Assembly (NCBI GenBank): GCA_949879795.1
Contig: CATLBR010000012.1
Span: 1 to 64,000 of the forward strand
Length of the DNA: 64,000 nt
Source: an uncultured Hungatella sp.
GTDB taxonomy: Bacteria > Bacillota > Clostridia > Lachnospirales > Lachnospiraceae
Direction: 5' to 3'
In this document: positions 54,656 to 63,093 of the stretch, in pieces
Layout: each line of letters starts with the position of its first letter
Numbering within the stretch: position 1 is the first letter of the stretch
Notes under the pieces: generated by a model
The model's database searches: none
What the model was told of the DNA's origin: nothing
What the model saw: the letters and a program-made list of their open reading frames with translations, nothing else
Position numbers and translations under genes: made by a program

Positions 54656-55531
54656 ATGATTATTCAACACAACATAGCGGCAATTAACTCTTATAGAAAC
54701 TTAGGCGTTAACCAGAGTGGATTGAACAAGAACCTTGAGAAACTGTCTTCCGGTTACAGAATCAACCGTGCCGGCGATGACGCTGCTGGTCTTGCTATTT
54801 CCGAGTCCATGAGATCTCAGATCAACGGTCTGAATCAGGCTGCCAAGAACGCACAGGACGCTGTAGGTCTTATCCAGACAGCAGAAGGTGCTCTGACAGA
54901 GGTTCACTCCATGCTTCAGCGTCTTACCACACTGGCTTCCCAGTCAGCTAACGGTACTTACAACACTGTAGCTAGAGGCAACCTGCAGCAGGAGGTTGAT
55001 CAGCTGCTTGCTGAGATCGACCGTATCGCTAAGAACACCGACTTCAACGGTATCAAACCTCTGGCTTATACTGCTAACGCAGGAGCTATGACTTTCCAGA
55101 TTGGTCCCAGCCAGGCAGAGACTTTGGTAGTACCTGGTCAGCCTATGGTTGCCAGCAACATGGGTATTGGTACTCCGGTTACCGGAAAAACAACAATTAG
55201 TGGCTTTACTTCTGCCCTTTCTGAGATTAAAGTTACTGGTATTGCAACAACTAATGGTAACAAGGCAATCAGTGTTATCAACAAGGCAATCAACCAGGTA
55301 TCTGAGTACCGTGCTACCCTCGGTGCTGCTCAGAACCGTTTGGAGCACACCATCAACAACCTGAAGGTTACTTCCGAGAATATCACGGCAGCTGAGAGCC
55401 GTATCCGTGATACAGATATGGCAGATGAGATCACTGCATTCACGAAGAACAACATTCTTCTGCAGGCTTCTCAGTCCATGTTGGCACAGTCCAACTCCGT
55501 ACCTCAGAGTATCCTGAGCCTGCTTTCCTAA
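54656..55531 (+). CDS. hag: Flagellin, probable major filament protein
   Basis: 291 aa with both conserved ends (MIIQHNIAAINSYRNLG, LEKLSSGYRINRAGDDAAGLAISESMRSQ; C-terminus ENITAAESRIRDTDMADEITAFTKNNILLQASQSMLAQSNSVPQSILSLLS) and a short variable centre (about 140-200) rich in Thr and Ser. Codon usage is biased toward likely optimal codons, and it has a strong AGGAGGAT ribosome site, its own sigma-28-type promoter and a CsrA-like leader. All suggest high expression. Ser/Thr in the surface centre are candidate glycosylation sites. Confidence 0.95.
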   Translation: MIIQHNIAAINSYRNLGVNQSGLNKNLEKLSSGYRINRAGDDAAGLAISESMRSQINGLNQAAKNAQDAVGLIQTAEGALTEVHSMLQRLTTLASQSANGTYNTVARGNLQQEVDQLLAEIDRIAKNTDFNGIKPLAYTANAGAMTFQIGPSQAETLVVPGQPMVASNMGIGTPVTGKTTISGFTSALSEIKVTGIATTNGNKAISVINKAINQVSEYRATLGAAQNRLEHTINNLKVTSENITAAESRIRDTDMADEITAFTKNNILLQASQSMLAQSNSVPQSILSLLS

Positions 55532-55596
55532 TCTGTTTAGGTAAGTCAGTTTACAGCCCGGCGCAAGCCGGGCACTATACAACAGGGCCTGTTAAT

Positions 55597-55639
55597 AAAA
55601 GCCACCGTACAGTGTATAAAAGTCTGGACGGTGGTTTTT
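55597..55639. terminator. Terminator between flagellin and the fucosyltransferase gene
   Basis: CCACCGT (from 55602) / ACGGTGG (55628-55634) with an additional CAG/CTG inner pairing, A4 before and T5 after. A second hairpin GCCCGGC-GCAA-GCCGGGC at 55556-55573 precedes it. Serves both convergent genes. Confidence 0.8.
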
Positions 55640-55646
55640 ATATCTG

Positions 55647-56537
55647 TTAAAAAACTTCCCGAAAAGTGGGATTAAGGCAATATTCTTTTTTCGTATTGAG
55701 CAGTGCTGCCAGATAACAGAAAGCGCTGTTTGTCACAATCATAGCTTTACACATACTCATAAGCTGCATGTCCCGATAATTCTCGCCGTCAGTGTTGCCC
55801 TCGACATAAGTAATTTCTTCGAAATATTGAAACCCCATTTCCTCTGCATGTTCTTTACACCAGGGTATGTCATCGGAGAAGACAAAAAGATGCCACTGAT
55901 TCGGCAGTTCCTTCCGAAATTTTTCGGTAAATGAAAAATATTCATCCGTACTTAAGGCCCAGTTAACATTGACGTAGTCTCCGCGGCGGATATGTACGGA
56001 CAGGGAGTCGGAAGAGAGAATCTGATTTAAATATGTCAGGTTCTTTTTGTCTGTGATTTCCGAAAATTGCAGTTCCTGCAAGAACGTTTCTTTGTATTTC
56101 TTAAACCAATTGGAGTTGATCCAATAACCGTGATAGTAGACATTCCCCGACAGATCGAGAATAGAAGGGGCATATTGGTTGGTGGGTCTCACGTACATCT
56201 TTCCGGAAAAGGGATTGAACTTCTGCAAACTGTTTTCTTCTTCTGTAAGCACTGATATCTGGAGCCCGTTGTCAAGGAGAATCTGGGGAATGCTCTTTCC
56301 GTTCACTCTCTCTTGAAGGATAAAGTCCCACACTTCAGGGGTAAAGCATTCGCTGAGCATGTGAGGTCTGATCCCAAACACTTTCTCCAGTTCGTATCCG
56401 TTGTGAACGGTGTTCAGTGCAAAGTAACTGTCATCCATGTACATGACATCGCCGGGGTGGGAAAGCTCATAATACCTGGCAAAGATATACTGGAAAGTTT
56501 GATTGGCGAGTCCGCCGTTTAAAAACTGTATCTTCAA
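55647..56537 (-). CDS. Alpha-1,2-fucosyltransferase-like GT11 protein (TTG start)
   Basis: 296 aa. GT11 signature N7-GGLANQTFQY (family: GGLGNQMFQY) and the GDP-sugar motif H182-IRRGDYV. Gly to Ala and Met to Thr changes in the first motif are minor. The start is a TTG at 56537-56535 with AGGAGG nine bases upstream; the frame continues upstream through the ribosome site but is not supported. Lies next to the flagellins, so it likely adds a deoxyhexose (fucose or related) to flagellin or surface glycan. Confidence 0.85.
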   Translation of the reverse strand: MKIQFLNGGLANQTFQYIFARYYELSHPGDVMYMDDSYFALNTVHNGYELEKVFGIRPHMLSECFTPEVWDFILQERVNGKSIPQILLDNGLQISVLTEEENSLQKFNPFSGKMYVRPTNQYAPSILDLSGNVYYHGYWINSNWFKKYKETFLQELQFSEITDKKNLTYLNQILSSDSLSVHIRRGDYVNVNWALSTDEYFSFTEKFRKELPNQWHLFVFSDDIPWCKEHAEEMGFQYFEEITYVEGNTDGENYRDMQLMSMCKAMIVTNSAFCYLAALLNTKKEYCLNPTFREVF

Positions 56538-56636
56538 GGCAGTTATCCTCCTGGATCCTGAGATGGATGTACTTGTATTATCTGTATGTAATACTATCAC
56601 AGCAAAATAGTATTTTCAAGGGAATAAAGCAGGGGA

Positions 56637-56665
56637 TTGTAAACAAAAAATGATTATGATATCAT
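56637..56665 (+). promoter_or_regulatory. Promoter with palindromic -10 region, shared with 59470-59498
   Basis: TTGTAA (56637-56642), 17 bases, TATCAT (56660-56665), inside the 12-bp palindrome TATGATATCATA (56655-56666). The upstream GATTGTAAAC, the 10-base gap and TATGATATCATAGA are identical to the site before the cassette at 59550. Confidence 0.65.
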
Positions 56666-56702
56666 AGAGAAAAGGTTTACAGAGAGAGGAGAATGTCAAG
56701 AT

Positions 56703-58052
56703 ATGAAGGGGAGTACGGCCAGACCCAGGATATCACAGTGTATGATTGTAAAAAATGAAGAAGATACCATTGAGAGAGCCCTCTCCTGGGGTAAGGGGAT
56801 TATGTCTGAGCAGATCGTGGTAGATACTGGCTCTACAGACAGGACGGTGGAACTGGCAGAGAAGATGGGAGCTCAGGTGTACCATTTTCAGTGGATTGAC
56901 GATTTTGCCGCAGCTAAAAACTTTGCTATAGAAAAAGCCAAATATGAGTGGATTGCGTTTCTGGATGCGGACGAATATTTGACAAAGGAGGGGGCGGAGT
57001 TTTTGCTTCACGCTATCCGTCAGCTGCATCCTCTGGGCACGGAAAGTCTTATCACTGCGTGGGTAAACCTGAAGGATGACGGGACTGTTCTGACGGTGGG
57101 TTCTCAGAGAAGGATCTTCAGAAATCTTCCCACCCTCAAATATGATGGGAGGATTCATGAATCGATTATCGCCACAGACGATCATCCCATACCCACGGTG
57201 GATATGACGAAGGAACTGTCCATCTTCCATACTGGTTACGGGGATACAGGAGCCGCAAAAAAGAAAGGGCGCAATCTGAAGATGATTCAAAGGGAGCTGG
57301 AAGAACATCCGGACGACTTCTCGATGTGGGCATATCTGGGACAAGAGTACATGGACAGGGAGAATCTGGACGATGCGGAGGAAGCCCTGCGCAAAGCTCT
57401 GTCTCTGATGCCGGAAGATTGGAGAGAAAGATATGATGTGATTATGTCCCTGTCAGCCGAGCGGCTTTTGCAGATTCTGATCTCCAAACCGGAACCCAAT
57501 GAGTCAGATATCATGGATTGCTACAGGAAAGCAACGGAAATGTGGTCGGAGGAGGCGGACTTTGATTTTCTCCTGGTGCAGTATTTCCTGGAAAAGGAAG
57601 ACTGGGAGGCTGCGGAATTCCATATGCGCAGGTCTCTGGAGATAGTGGAAGAGCATGGAACCATGAACAAATCCATGCTGGTGGCTGCCAACATGCAGAG
57701 AGCCTATGAACTTCTGGCAGTGTGCTGTTTCAATAACGGGAAATTGGACGAGTGTGTCCGCTATACCACCATACTGTTGAAACAGGATCCGCATTTGATG
57801 AGCACTCTTGTGGTAATGCTGAAGGCATTCCGCAGGGATCCCAACATCGGAGGGCTGGGAGAGGCAGGAGCCGGCGAGGTGGCGGGGTTCCTGGGGAACA
57901 CGTTTTACAACTTCAGCACTCTGAAAGACCGTCTGTTCGTGCTGCGTGCCGCTATGGGTGCGGAATATGGAGAGATGGTGAAGGTCATGAGAGAAATCTA
58001 TTTCAGCCCGGAGGAACTTGCGGTGGTGGATTCGGCTCTGTCTAAACAATAA
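56703..58052 (+). CDS. GT2-family glycosyltransferase with TPR repeats
   Basis: 449 aa. Catalytic domain (about 1-200): ISQCMIVKNEEDTIERALSWGKG, IVVDTGSTDRTVELA, and DAD at 88-90. TPR-like helices occupy about 200-440 (LGQEYMDRENLDDAEEALRKALSLMPEDW). Strongly similar over the N-terminal 90 residues to the partial gene at 63094 (shared QWIDDFAAAKNFAI). Multi-copy TPR glycosyltransferases beside flagellins suggest flagellin O-glycosylation. Confidence 0.85.
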   Translation: MKGSTARPRISQCMIVKNEEDTIERALSWGKGIMSEQIVVDTGSTDRTVELAEKMGAQVYHFQWIDDFAAAKNFAIEKAKYEWIAFLDADEYLTKEGAEFLLHAIRQLHPLGTESLITAWVNLKDDGTVLTVGSQRRIFRNLPTLKYDGRIHESIIATDDHPIPTVDMTKELSIFHTGYGDTGAAKKKGRNLKMIQRELEEHPDDFSMWAYLGQEYMDRENLDDAEEALRKALSLMPEDWRERYDVIMSLSAERLLQILISKPEPNESDIMDCYRKATEMWSEEADFDFLLVQYFLEKEDWEAAEFHMRRSLEIVEEHGTMNKSMLVAANMQRAYELLAVCCFNNGKLDECVRYTTILLKQDPHLMSTLVVMLKAFRRDPNIGGLGEAGAGEVAGFLGNTFYNFSTLKDRLFVLRAAMGAEYGEMVKVMREIYFSPEELAVVDSALSKQ

Positions 58053-58116
58053 AAGAAAGTTGTAATAATTAATTGCTTTACGGAATATGTCAGGTGTGTT
58101 ATGATATTGTCATTAC

Positions 58117-58287
58117 ATGGCAGATAAGATATGGAAACATCTGCTGTCAAGTTTTGGACACAGCGTCATAATCGGTTCGGCGGGAGTTTCTTCTCCCGCC
58201 CCGCCTGGCAAAGCAGATCATGAATGTTCGGAAGATCAGCCTGATATCAGGTTCAGCCCCATTGAGTTGATTGAGAAATATTTCTAA
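58117..58287 (+). CDS. Possible 56-aa small protein
   Basis: Open frame MADKIWKHLLSSFGHSVIIG, continuing with a Ser/Pro stretch and ending SPIELIEKYF. A TTTACG-N17-TATGAT promoter-like pair (58077-58105) would place the transcript start only a few bases before the ATG, and no ribosome site is seen. A GGCGGGAG/CTCCCGCC hairpin (58179-58200) lies inside. No relatives known to me; could be chance. Confidence 0.25.
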   Translation: MADKIWKHLLSSFGHSVIIGSAGVSSPAPPGKADHECSEDQPDIRFSPIELIEKYF

Positions 58288-58447
58288 ACTACATATTTCT
58301 GTGTCAAAATTCTTTTTTGACAGGATCTAGGTTAATCGTTTTATCACACTGTATGTTCACAGAGGAATCACGGAAACATCACCAAAACAGAAGAAAATTT
58401 TTTGTTGCACAGATACCGGGAAATAAGATATAATGAAAGGAGAATGT

Positions 58448-59464
58448 ATGGGAAAAGGGAAGTCTGATATCGTGTATCAGAACAAGGATGTGGCCTCCAA
58501 GATGACAGGCGAGGCGCTGAAGGGGAAGAGCCTGGCGGTCTTGGGTCTGCCGGGTGTGAGGATTAAACAAGTGCTGCCCACGAATTTGCCGGCGGTTGAG
58601 AGCAACGAGCTGCGGCTGGACCATTTGTTCCTGCTGGAAGACGGTGTGATAGCCATCATGGATTACGAGTCGGACTATTCGCTGGAGAATTTTGTGAAGT
58701 ACCTAAATTACGCGGCCAGGGTGTTGAGAAGGTATGAGAGGCAAAAGGGCCTCCACAAGCTGAAACGTCTAAAGATCATAGTGGTTTACACGGCGGATGT
58801 GGAGTCGGCGAGGGAGGAGTATGATCTGGACGGAGTAGCGGTGAGGGTGGAGGCGGGGTATCTGGTGGGGCAGGATACGGAAAGGATATACAGGGAGCTG
58901 GAAGAGAAGATCAGGCTGGAGAAAGAGATAAGCGGGGAGGATCAGATTCAGCTGATGATCCTGCCGCTGACGGTGAAGGGGAAGGAGAACAAGCAGAGAC
59001 TTATTGTAAGGACATTGGAACTTGTGAAGCAGATAAAGGACCGCCGGAAGAAGGTGGAAACGCTGGCAGGTCTTCTGACATTTACGGATAAGGTGATTGA
59101 AGAAGACTGCCGTGACAGGATAAAGGAGGAGATTGAGATGACACAGGTGGGAAAGATGATATTTGACGACGGATTGAAGGCTGGGACGGAGATTGGAATT
59201 AGGCGGGGTATTGAACAGGGAATTGAGCAGGGGATTGCCAGTAAGCTGGTGGAACAGGTATGTAAAAAGCTGAGAAAAGGAAAGACACAGGAAGAGATAG
59301 CGGAGGAATTAGATGAGGATCTGGAAGTGGTTCAGGAGATATGCTTGGCGGCTGCCTCGTATGGTCCTGCATATGATTGGGAGAGTGTGTATAAAGACTG
59401 GAAAGAAGATTGTAAAACAGGAACTTGTAGAGGAGATAAGAACTTGCAGATTCAGAACATATAA
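58448..59464 (+). CDS. Rpn-family recombination-promoting nuclease / putative transposase
   Basis: 338 aa. N-terminal PD-(D/E)XK-type domain: LRLDHLFLLEDGVIAIMDYES (catalytic D and E pattern), then YLNYAARVLRRYE. C-terminal region with repeated EQGIEQGIASKLVEQVCKKLRKGKTQEEIAEELDEDLEVVQE, a typical ending in this family. ATG at 58448 has AAAGGAG five bases upstream, preferred over the ATG at 58433. Not obviously part of the glycosylation locus; these genes spread widely in Clostridia. A related decayed tail may be at 11623. Confidence 0.8.
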   Translation: MGKGKSDIVYQNKDVASKMTGEALKGKSLAVLGLPGVRIKQVLPTNLPAVESNELRLDHLFLLEDGVIAIMDYESDYSLENFVKYLNYAARVLRRYERQKGLHKLKRLKIIVVYTADVESAREEYDLDGVAVRVEAGYLVGQDTERIYRELEEKIRLEKEISGEDQIQLMILPLTVKGKENKQRLIVRTLELVKQIKDRRKKVETLAGLLTFTDKVIEEDCRDRIKEEIEMTQVGKMIFDDGLKAGTEIGIRRGIEQGIEQGIASKLVEQVCKKLRKGKTQEEIAEELDEDLEVVQEICLAAASYGPAYDWESVYKDWKEDCKTGTCRGDKNLQIQNI

Positions 59465-59469
59465 AATGA

Positions 59470-59498
59470 TTGTAAACCTGGACCAAGTATGATATCAT
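59470..59498 (+). promoter_or_regulatory. Promoter with palindromic -10 region, shared with 56637-56665
   Basis: TTGTAA (59470-59475), 17 bases, TATCAT (59493-59498), within TATGATATCATA (59488-59499). It starts the three-gene cassette. Confidence 0.65.
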
Positions 59499-59549
59499 AG
59501 ACACAATAGAGTGTGTGAAGCGATAAATGTGCGAGAGGAAACATGCGGA

Positions 59550-60371
59550 ATGTGTGTAAAAGAGTGGATTATAAAGAAAATGATCAGGTATCCGTTTAGA
59601 TTTACCCTTGCCATAGCAGTATCACTATATGTATTTGCCTATTTATTTTTAGGTTTTTTGCGTTTGGCTGATTATCTGTCTCAGGGTAAAGAAGTTGGAT
59701 GGCTGGGAAGATTTACTCAGCTGTCTCAGGGAGTCGAATCCTGGTATACATTTTTTGGAAGTTATTTTGGGGTTATTGCCACGGTGATTCTGGGTATTGT
59801 TGCGTTGCGTTTGGATATAAAGATACAGCGAATCAGCCGTGAATCAGAGATTAATGGTTTGACTGTTTCACAGATAAAACTGTATGATCTGTGGAGAGAT
59901 TATGTCCCATCTGTCTTGAGGGGAGGAGACATATCCGGACGATTTATCTTGAAGTTGAGTTTTGATAAATTTGATCCTTATTATGATATTGCTATTGAAA
60001 AAGCAGAATGGGGATTGCTAAAATCTGATTACCTTCCAGACGAATGTTATGAATTAGATACTGTCAGCGTACAGATAAAAGCGAGAAAACAGTTGGAGAT
60101 ATATCTGAACTTTGATGATTTAAAGGTTCCTAATTCCAAGGAGACAATGAATTACTTTTACAGAATTCAGTGTTTCGAACCAATAATGATGAAACCTTAT
60201 GAGAGACAACGCTGTCTAAAGCTGGAGCTGAGGCTTAAGAAAATGCTGTACGGTTCCCAAACAGAAGATATTCGTGCCAATTTGGAAATTACAGTGGAGA
60301 ATGGCAATTATCAGGATGGATGTGTCATGCTGGAAGAGAAGAATAGCATGTTAACAGTTTTAGAAACATAA
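59550..60371 (+). CDS. Membrane protein of unknown function, first gene of a three-gene cassette
   Basis: 273 aa. Two transmembrane helices at about residues 15-37 and 60-85 (SYFGVIATVILGIVAL), then a soluble domain (about 95-273) with no recognised motif. The ATG at 59550 follows GAGAGGAA by nine bases; an in-frame GTG at 59511 is possible. Base composition is more AT-rich than the flanking glycosyltransferases. Followed after 15 bases by the phosphoribosyltransferase-like gene. Confidence 0.6.
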   Translation: MCVKEWIIKKMIRYPFRFTLAIAVSLYVFAYLFLGFLRLADYLSQGKEVGWLGRFTQLSQGVESWYTFFGSYFGVIATVILGIVALRLDIKIQRISRESEINGLTVSQIKLYDLWRDYVPSVLRGGDISGRFILKLSFDKFDPYYDIAIEKAEWGLLKSDYLPDECYELDTVSVQIKARKQLEIYLNFDDLKVPNSKETMNYFYRIQCFEPIMMKPYERQRCLKLELRLKKMLYGSQTEDIRANLEITVENGNYQDGCVMLEEKNSMLTVLET

Positions 60372-60386
60372 GATGGAGAGAAGATA

Positions 60387-62063
60387 ATGTCAGCGACGGT
60401 GATTATGGGTGGGTGGAAGGTGTCTTTGCAGACGTGTGTGAAGGACAGAGAACGGATTTTAAAAAGGGAAGAGAAGGCCAGAAGCATACTCTTGGATAAC
60501 TACGAAGATGTATATGACTTTTTTTGTGATGTTCTCGAAGAGAAAAAGGAATATAAGATTTTGAGAGCGCGTAGAAGTCAGGTATTATTCCGGATTTTTT
60601 ATCCGATTATACTTCTTAACGAGGGCGAAAACATCAACGTATATGGCACCTTTTTGTCTGATCATGCCGTATATAAATATAGAGAACAGATTAAAAAAAA
60701 TTCGGTGTTGATCGTTGATGATATCGTAATACACGGAAGAGGACTTCGGCGGCTATATGAGTCCATTGACCCTGGATATGAGAGAGCTGACGTGAATATA
60801 CATGTATGTTGTAAAAGCCGCAATGCAAAACTGGATGACAGATTGCTGCAAAGATTAAAAAGTAAGCCGGAGGATGCCTTTAACTGGGAATGGAGAAGGC
60901 TTTCTTGTCAGTTTGTCAATCTGATTTATGCCTGTGCTACACCGTATATTTCGTTTGTAGGGAGTTATTATACGCGTGGGGCATATGTTTGTGTGAAAAA
61001 TTTTGATACGGATTTTATAGTTATGGATAATTCCACCTCGTATCAAAGAATTCAAGGTGAAGAGTCTTGGGTTTTGTTCGAGAGGAAGAGAGATGTTGCG
61101 CTGTTTGACAGACTGGGATATGACAGCTGTCTGCGTGTATCTGGAAGCACATACATTGATGAGATAACTTATATACCGTATGTATTTGTTAAAAAAATGG
61201 ATACTTCTACAGCGGGGGAAATTATTACCTGGACATGTCAGAGAATCAGCAGTGAAAAAACGTCGGGTATTGTAAGAGAATTGTGTATGAAAGAGCAGAG
61301 TCAGGATGCGCTTTTATACCAAATGAAGTTATTTAGTACTCTGATCAATCATGCATATGGCCTGTATCTAAGAGACAGGTATAAAGATATTTTCACAGAT
61401 ATGTCCCTTGACAGAGAAATGCTGGCACTCTGCTATGGAGCAGATATCGCGCAGGAATTTGCTGAATTAAATTATGCTGATATCAGAGGATTGTTTCAGG
61501 AGGAACTGCCGGATTTCGTGGAACCTCTGGTAGAAGAAGACAAAGAGTTGGAGATGATCCTGGAACAGATTAAGAGTGATAGCTGCATCCATAAGGAGTT
61601 GGCAGAACGTTATTTTTTTGAAAATGGAAAAGTTGATGAAAACAGGGCTCAAAGAAGGAAAGAAAGAAAGAAAGGATTGACTGTCGGCAGATTTTATGAG
61701 GGCATCAAGGGAGATGAAGTGCATGAGGTAAGCGCAAGTCAGCTGCAGGTATGGGATTCTGGAATCGCTTCTTGTAATATAGGGATCCATAAAGGGGTGG
61801 TCGGTTCTTATGTGGCAGCTGGAGAGCAGAGTTTTCGTTATGTTCTGGAAAAATACAAAGATTTGGTAAGAGATATGCTCTATCAGTCCAACAGCCCTCT
61901 TTGGGAAAAAGGTCATAAGACAGGGGCAGAGCAGGCTATGGAATGCTACAGTGAGTACATGAAAGTCCATGGTAATGACACAGGAATAGAAGTGCTTAAA
62001 GAATTTGTCTATGAACATAAGGATAATTTAGAGGAATGGGGGATACCGGAGATATTCGCCTGA
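60387..62063 (+). CDS. Large protein with phosphoribosyltransferase-like PRPP motif
   Basis: 558 aa. Residues 107-120 read VLIVDDIVIHGRGL, the hhhhDDhhTTG-type PRPP-binding loop of phosphoribosyltransferases (D111, D112), preceded by strands and an LRARRSQVLFR stretch. The rest (about 150-558) is not recognised; it includes helical segments and a charged linker (RAQRRKERKKG, about 425-435). PRTase-like domains with large unknown partners occur in bacterial conflict and tellurium-type systems, but no specific assignment is justified. Confidence 0.6.
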   Translation: MSATVIMGGWKVSLQTCVKDRERILKREEKARSILLDNYEDVYDFFCDVLEEKKEYKILRARRSQVLFRIFYPIILLNEGENINVYGTFLSDHAVYKYREQIKKNSVLIVDDIVIHGRGLRRLYESIDPGYERADVNIHVCCKSRNAKLDDRLLQRLKSKPEDAFNWEWRRLSCQFVNLIYACATPYISFVGSYYTRGAYVCVKNFDTDFIVMDNSTSYQRIQGEESWVLFERKRDVALFDRLGYDSCLRVSGSTYIDEITYIPYVFVKKMDTSTAGEIITWTCQRISSEKTSGIVRELCMKEQSQDALLYQMKLFSTLINHAYGLYLRDRYKDIFTDMSLDREMLALCYGADIAQEFAELNYADIRGLFQEELPDFVEPLVEEDKELEMILEQIKSDSCIHKELAERYFFENGKVDENRAQRRKERKKGLTVGRFYEGIKGDEVHEVSASQLQVWDSGIASCNIGIHKGVVGSYVAAGEQSFRYVLEKYKDLVRDMLYQSNSPLWEKGHKTGAEQAMECYSEYMKVHGNDTGIEVLKEFVYEHKDNLEEWGIPEIFA

Positions 62064-62091
62064 GAAATAGGTTGGATGGCGGTAAGAGTAC

Positions 62092-63036
62092 ATGATGGAA
62101 AAAGCAATAGAATATGTACGTTTGAGATTTGAAGAGATGTATTACAGCCAAGATACAGGTATCAGGACAGACAGCCGTGACTGTATGAGATCTGAAGGTT
62201 TGGAATGTAATTGTATTTCAGGGATGATCATGAACTATGCGGGATATATACTGTCAATCTGTCTGCCCCTTCCTCTTTGCAGGCCGCGTTTTTTAATAGA
62301 TGAAGGGATAGGATATATAAAAGTTGAGTATGGCGGAAAGGAACTGATAACTCTCAATATCTCTGACCAGAATGTTTTCAGCTGTCATTTGTCCCACATG
62401 GTTTGCCAGCATCAGGACAGAGAAAAAGGACAAGTGTATATTCCTTTTCGCAAATACAGGGATCTGGAGGAAATTAAAAATAAAATCCGTGACTCGATGG
62501 TTATGAAAGAGGTGTTTCGGCATCAGGGGATCTATGCTTGTTACCGTCTGGAACTTTGGATTTATTTCTTGAAAGCCATGCGTTTAATTCCAATCAGCAT
62601 AAGCAGCCGTGCGTTTTTATCAATGGCTGTTTTTATGTTTCCGGGAAAAACATTGGGATATATAAATGAGGGCATTATGTCGGGAACTATTTCTGAAAAA
62701 GAAGATTTGGAAAGACTTGCCGATTTTTTTATTGAGTATCTAGTGTTTATAAAAAAACTGCAAAGGACTACAGTCAATGGTTATTTTTTTGAATTTGTCG
62801 CAGCTTTTGAATGTCTGACACAAGTCCATATGGCTTCTTTTTTCGAAATGATCATTCATGAAAAGCGTGTAGATAATTCTGAAGAAAATCTTTATAGCGT
62901 GTTGGTGATGGCATACAATCGCAATAAAGATGAGCAGATTCGTAGAAGGGGAGGATTCAAAACACTTGTAAATAGATTGAAGGAAATACAGGTATCTAGG
63001 GAGAAAGTATTAGCACTTGAAAGCCTTCTTGGTTAG
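62092..63036 (+). CDS. Hypothetical protein, third gene of the cassette
   Basis: 314 aa, no recognised domain. Helical segments predominate; a hydrophobic stretch (AGYILSICLPLPL, about 50-62) could be buried rather than membrane-spanning. It starts 28 bases after the PRTase-like gene, so is likely in the same operon. The AT-rich composition matches the two genes before it. Confidence 0.55.
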   Translation: MMEKAIEYVRLRFEEMYYSQDTGIRTDSRDCMRSEGLECNCISGMIMNYAGYILSICLPLPLCRPRFLIDEGIGYIKVEYGGKELITLNISDQNVFSCHLSHMVCQHQDREKGQVYIPFRKYRDLEEIKNKIRDSMVMKEVFRHQGIYACYRLELWIYFLKAMRLIPISISSRAFLSMAVFMFPGKTLGYINEGIMSGTISEKEDLERLADFFIEYLVFIKKLQRTTVNGYFFEFVAAFECLTQVHMASFFEMIIHEKRVDNSEENLYSVLVMAYNRNKDEQIRRRGGFKTLVNRLKEIQVSREKVLALESLLG

Positions 63037-63093
63037 ACAAGTTGTATTCGCAGGAACTCAGAAAAATTACAGTGATATGAAGGAGAGAACTAT

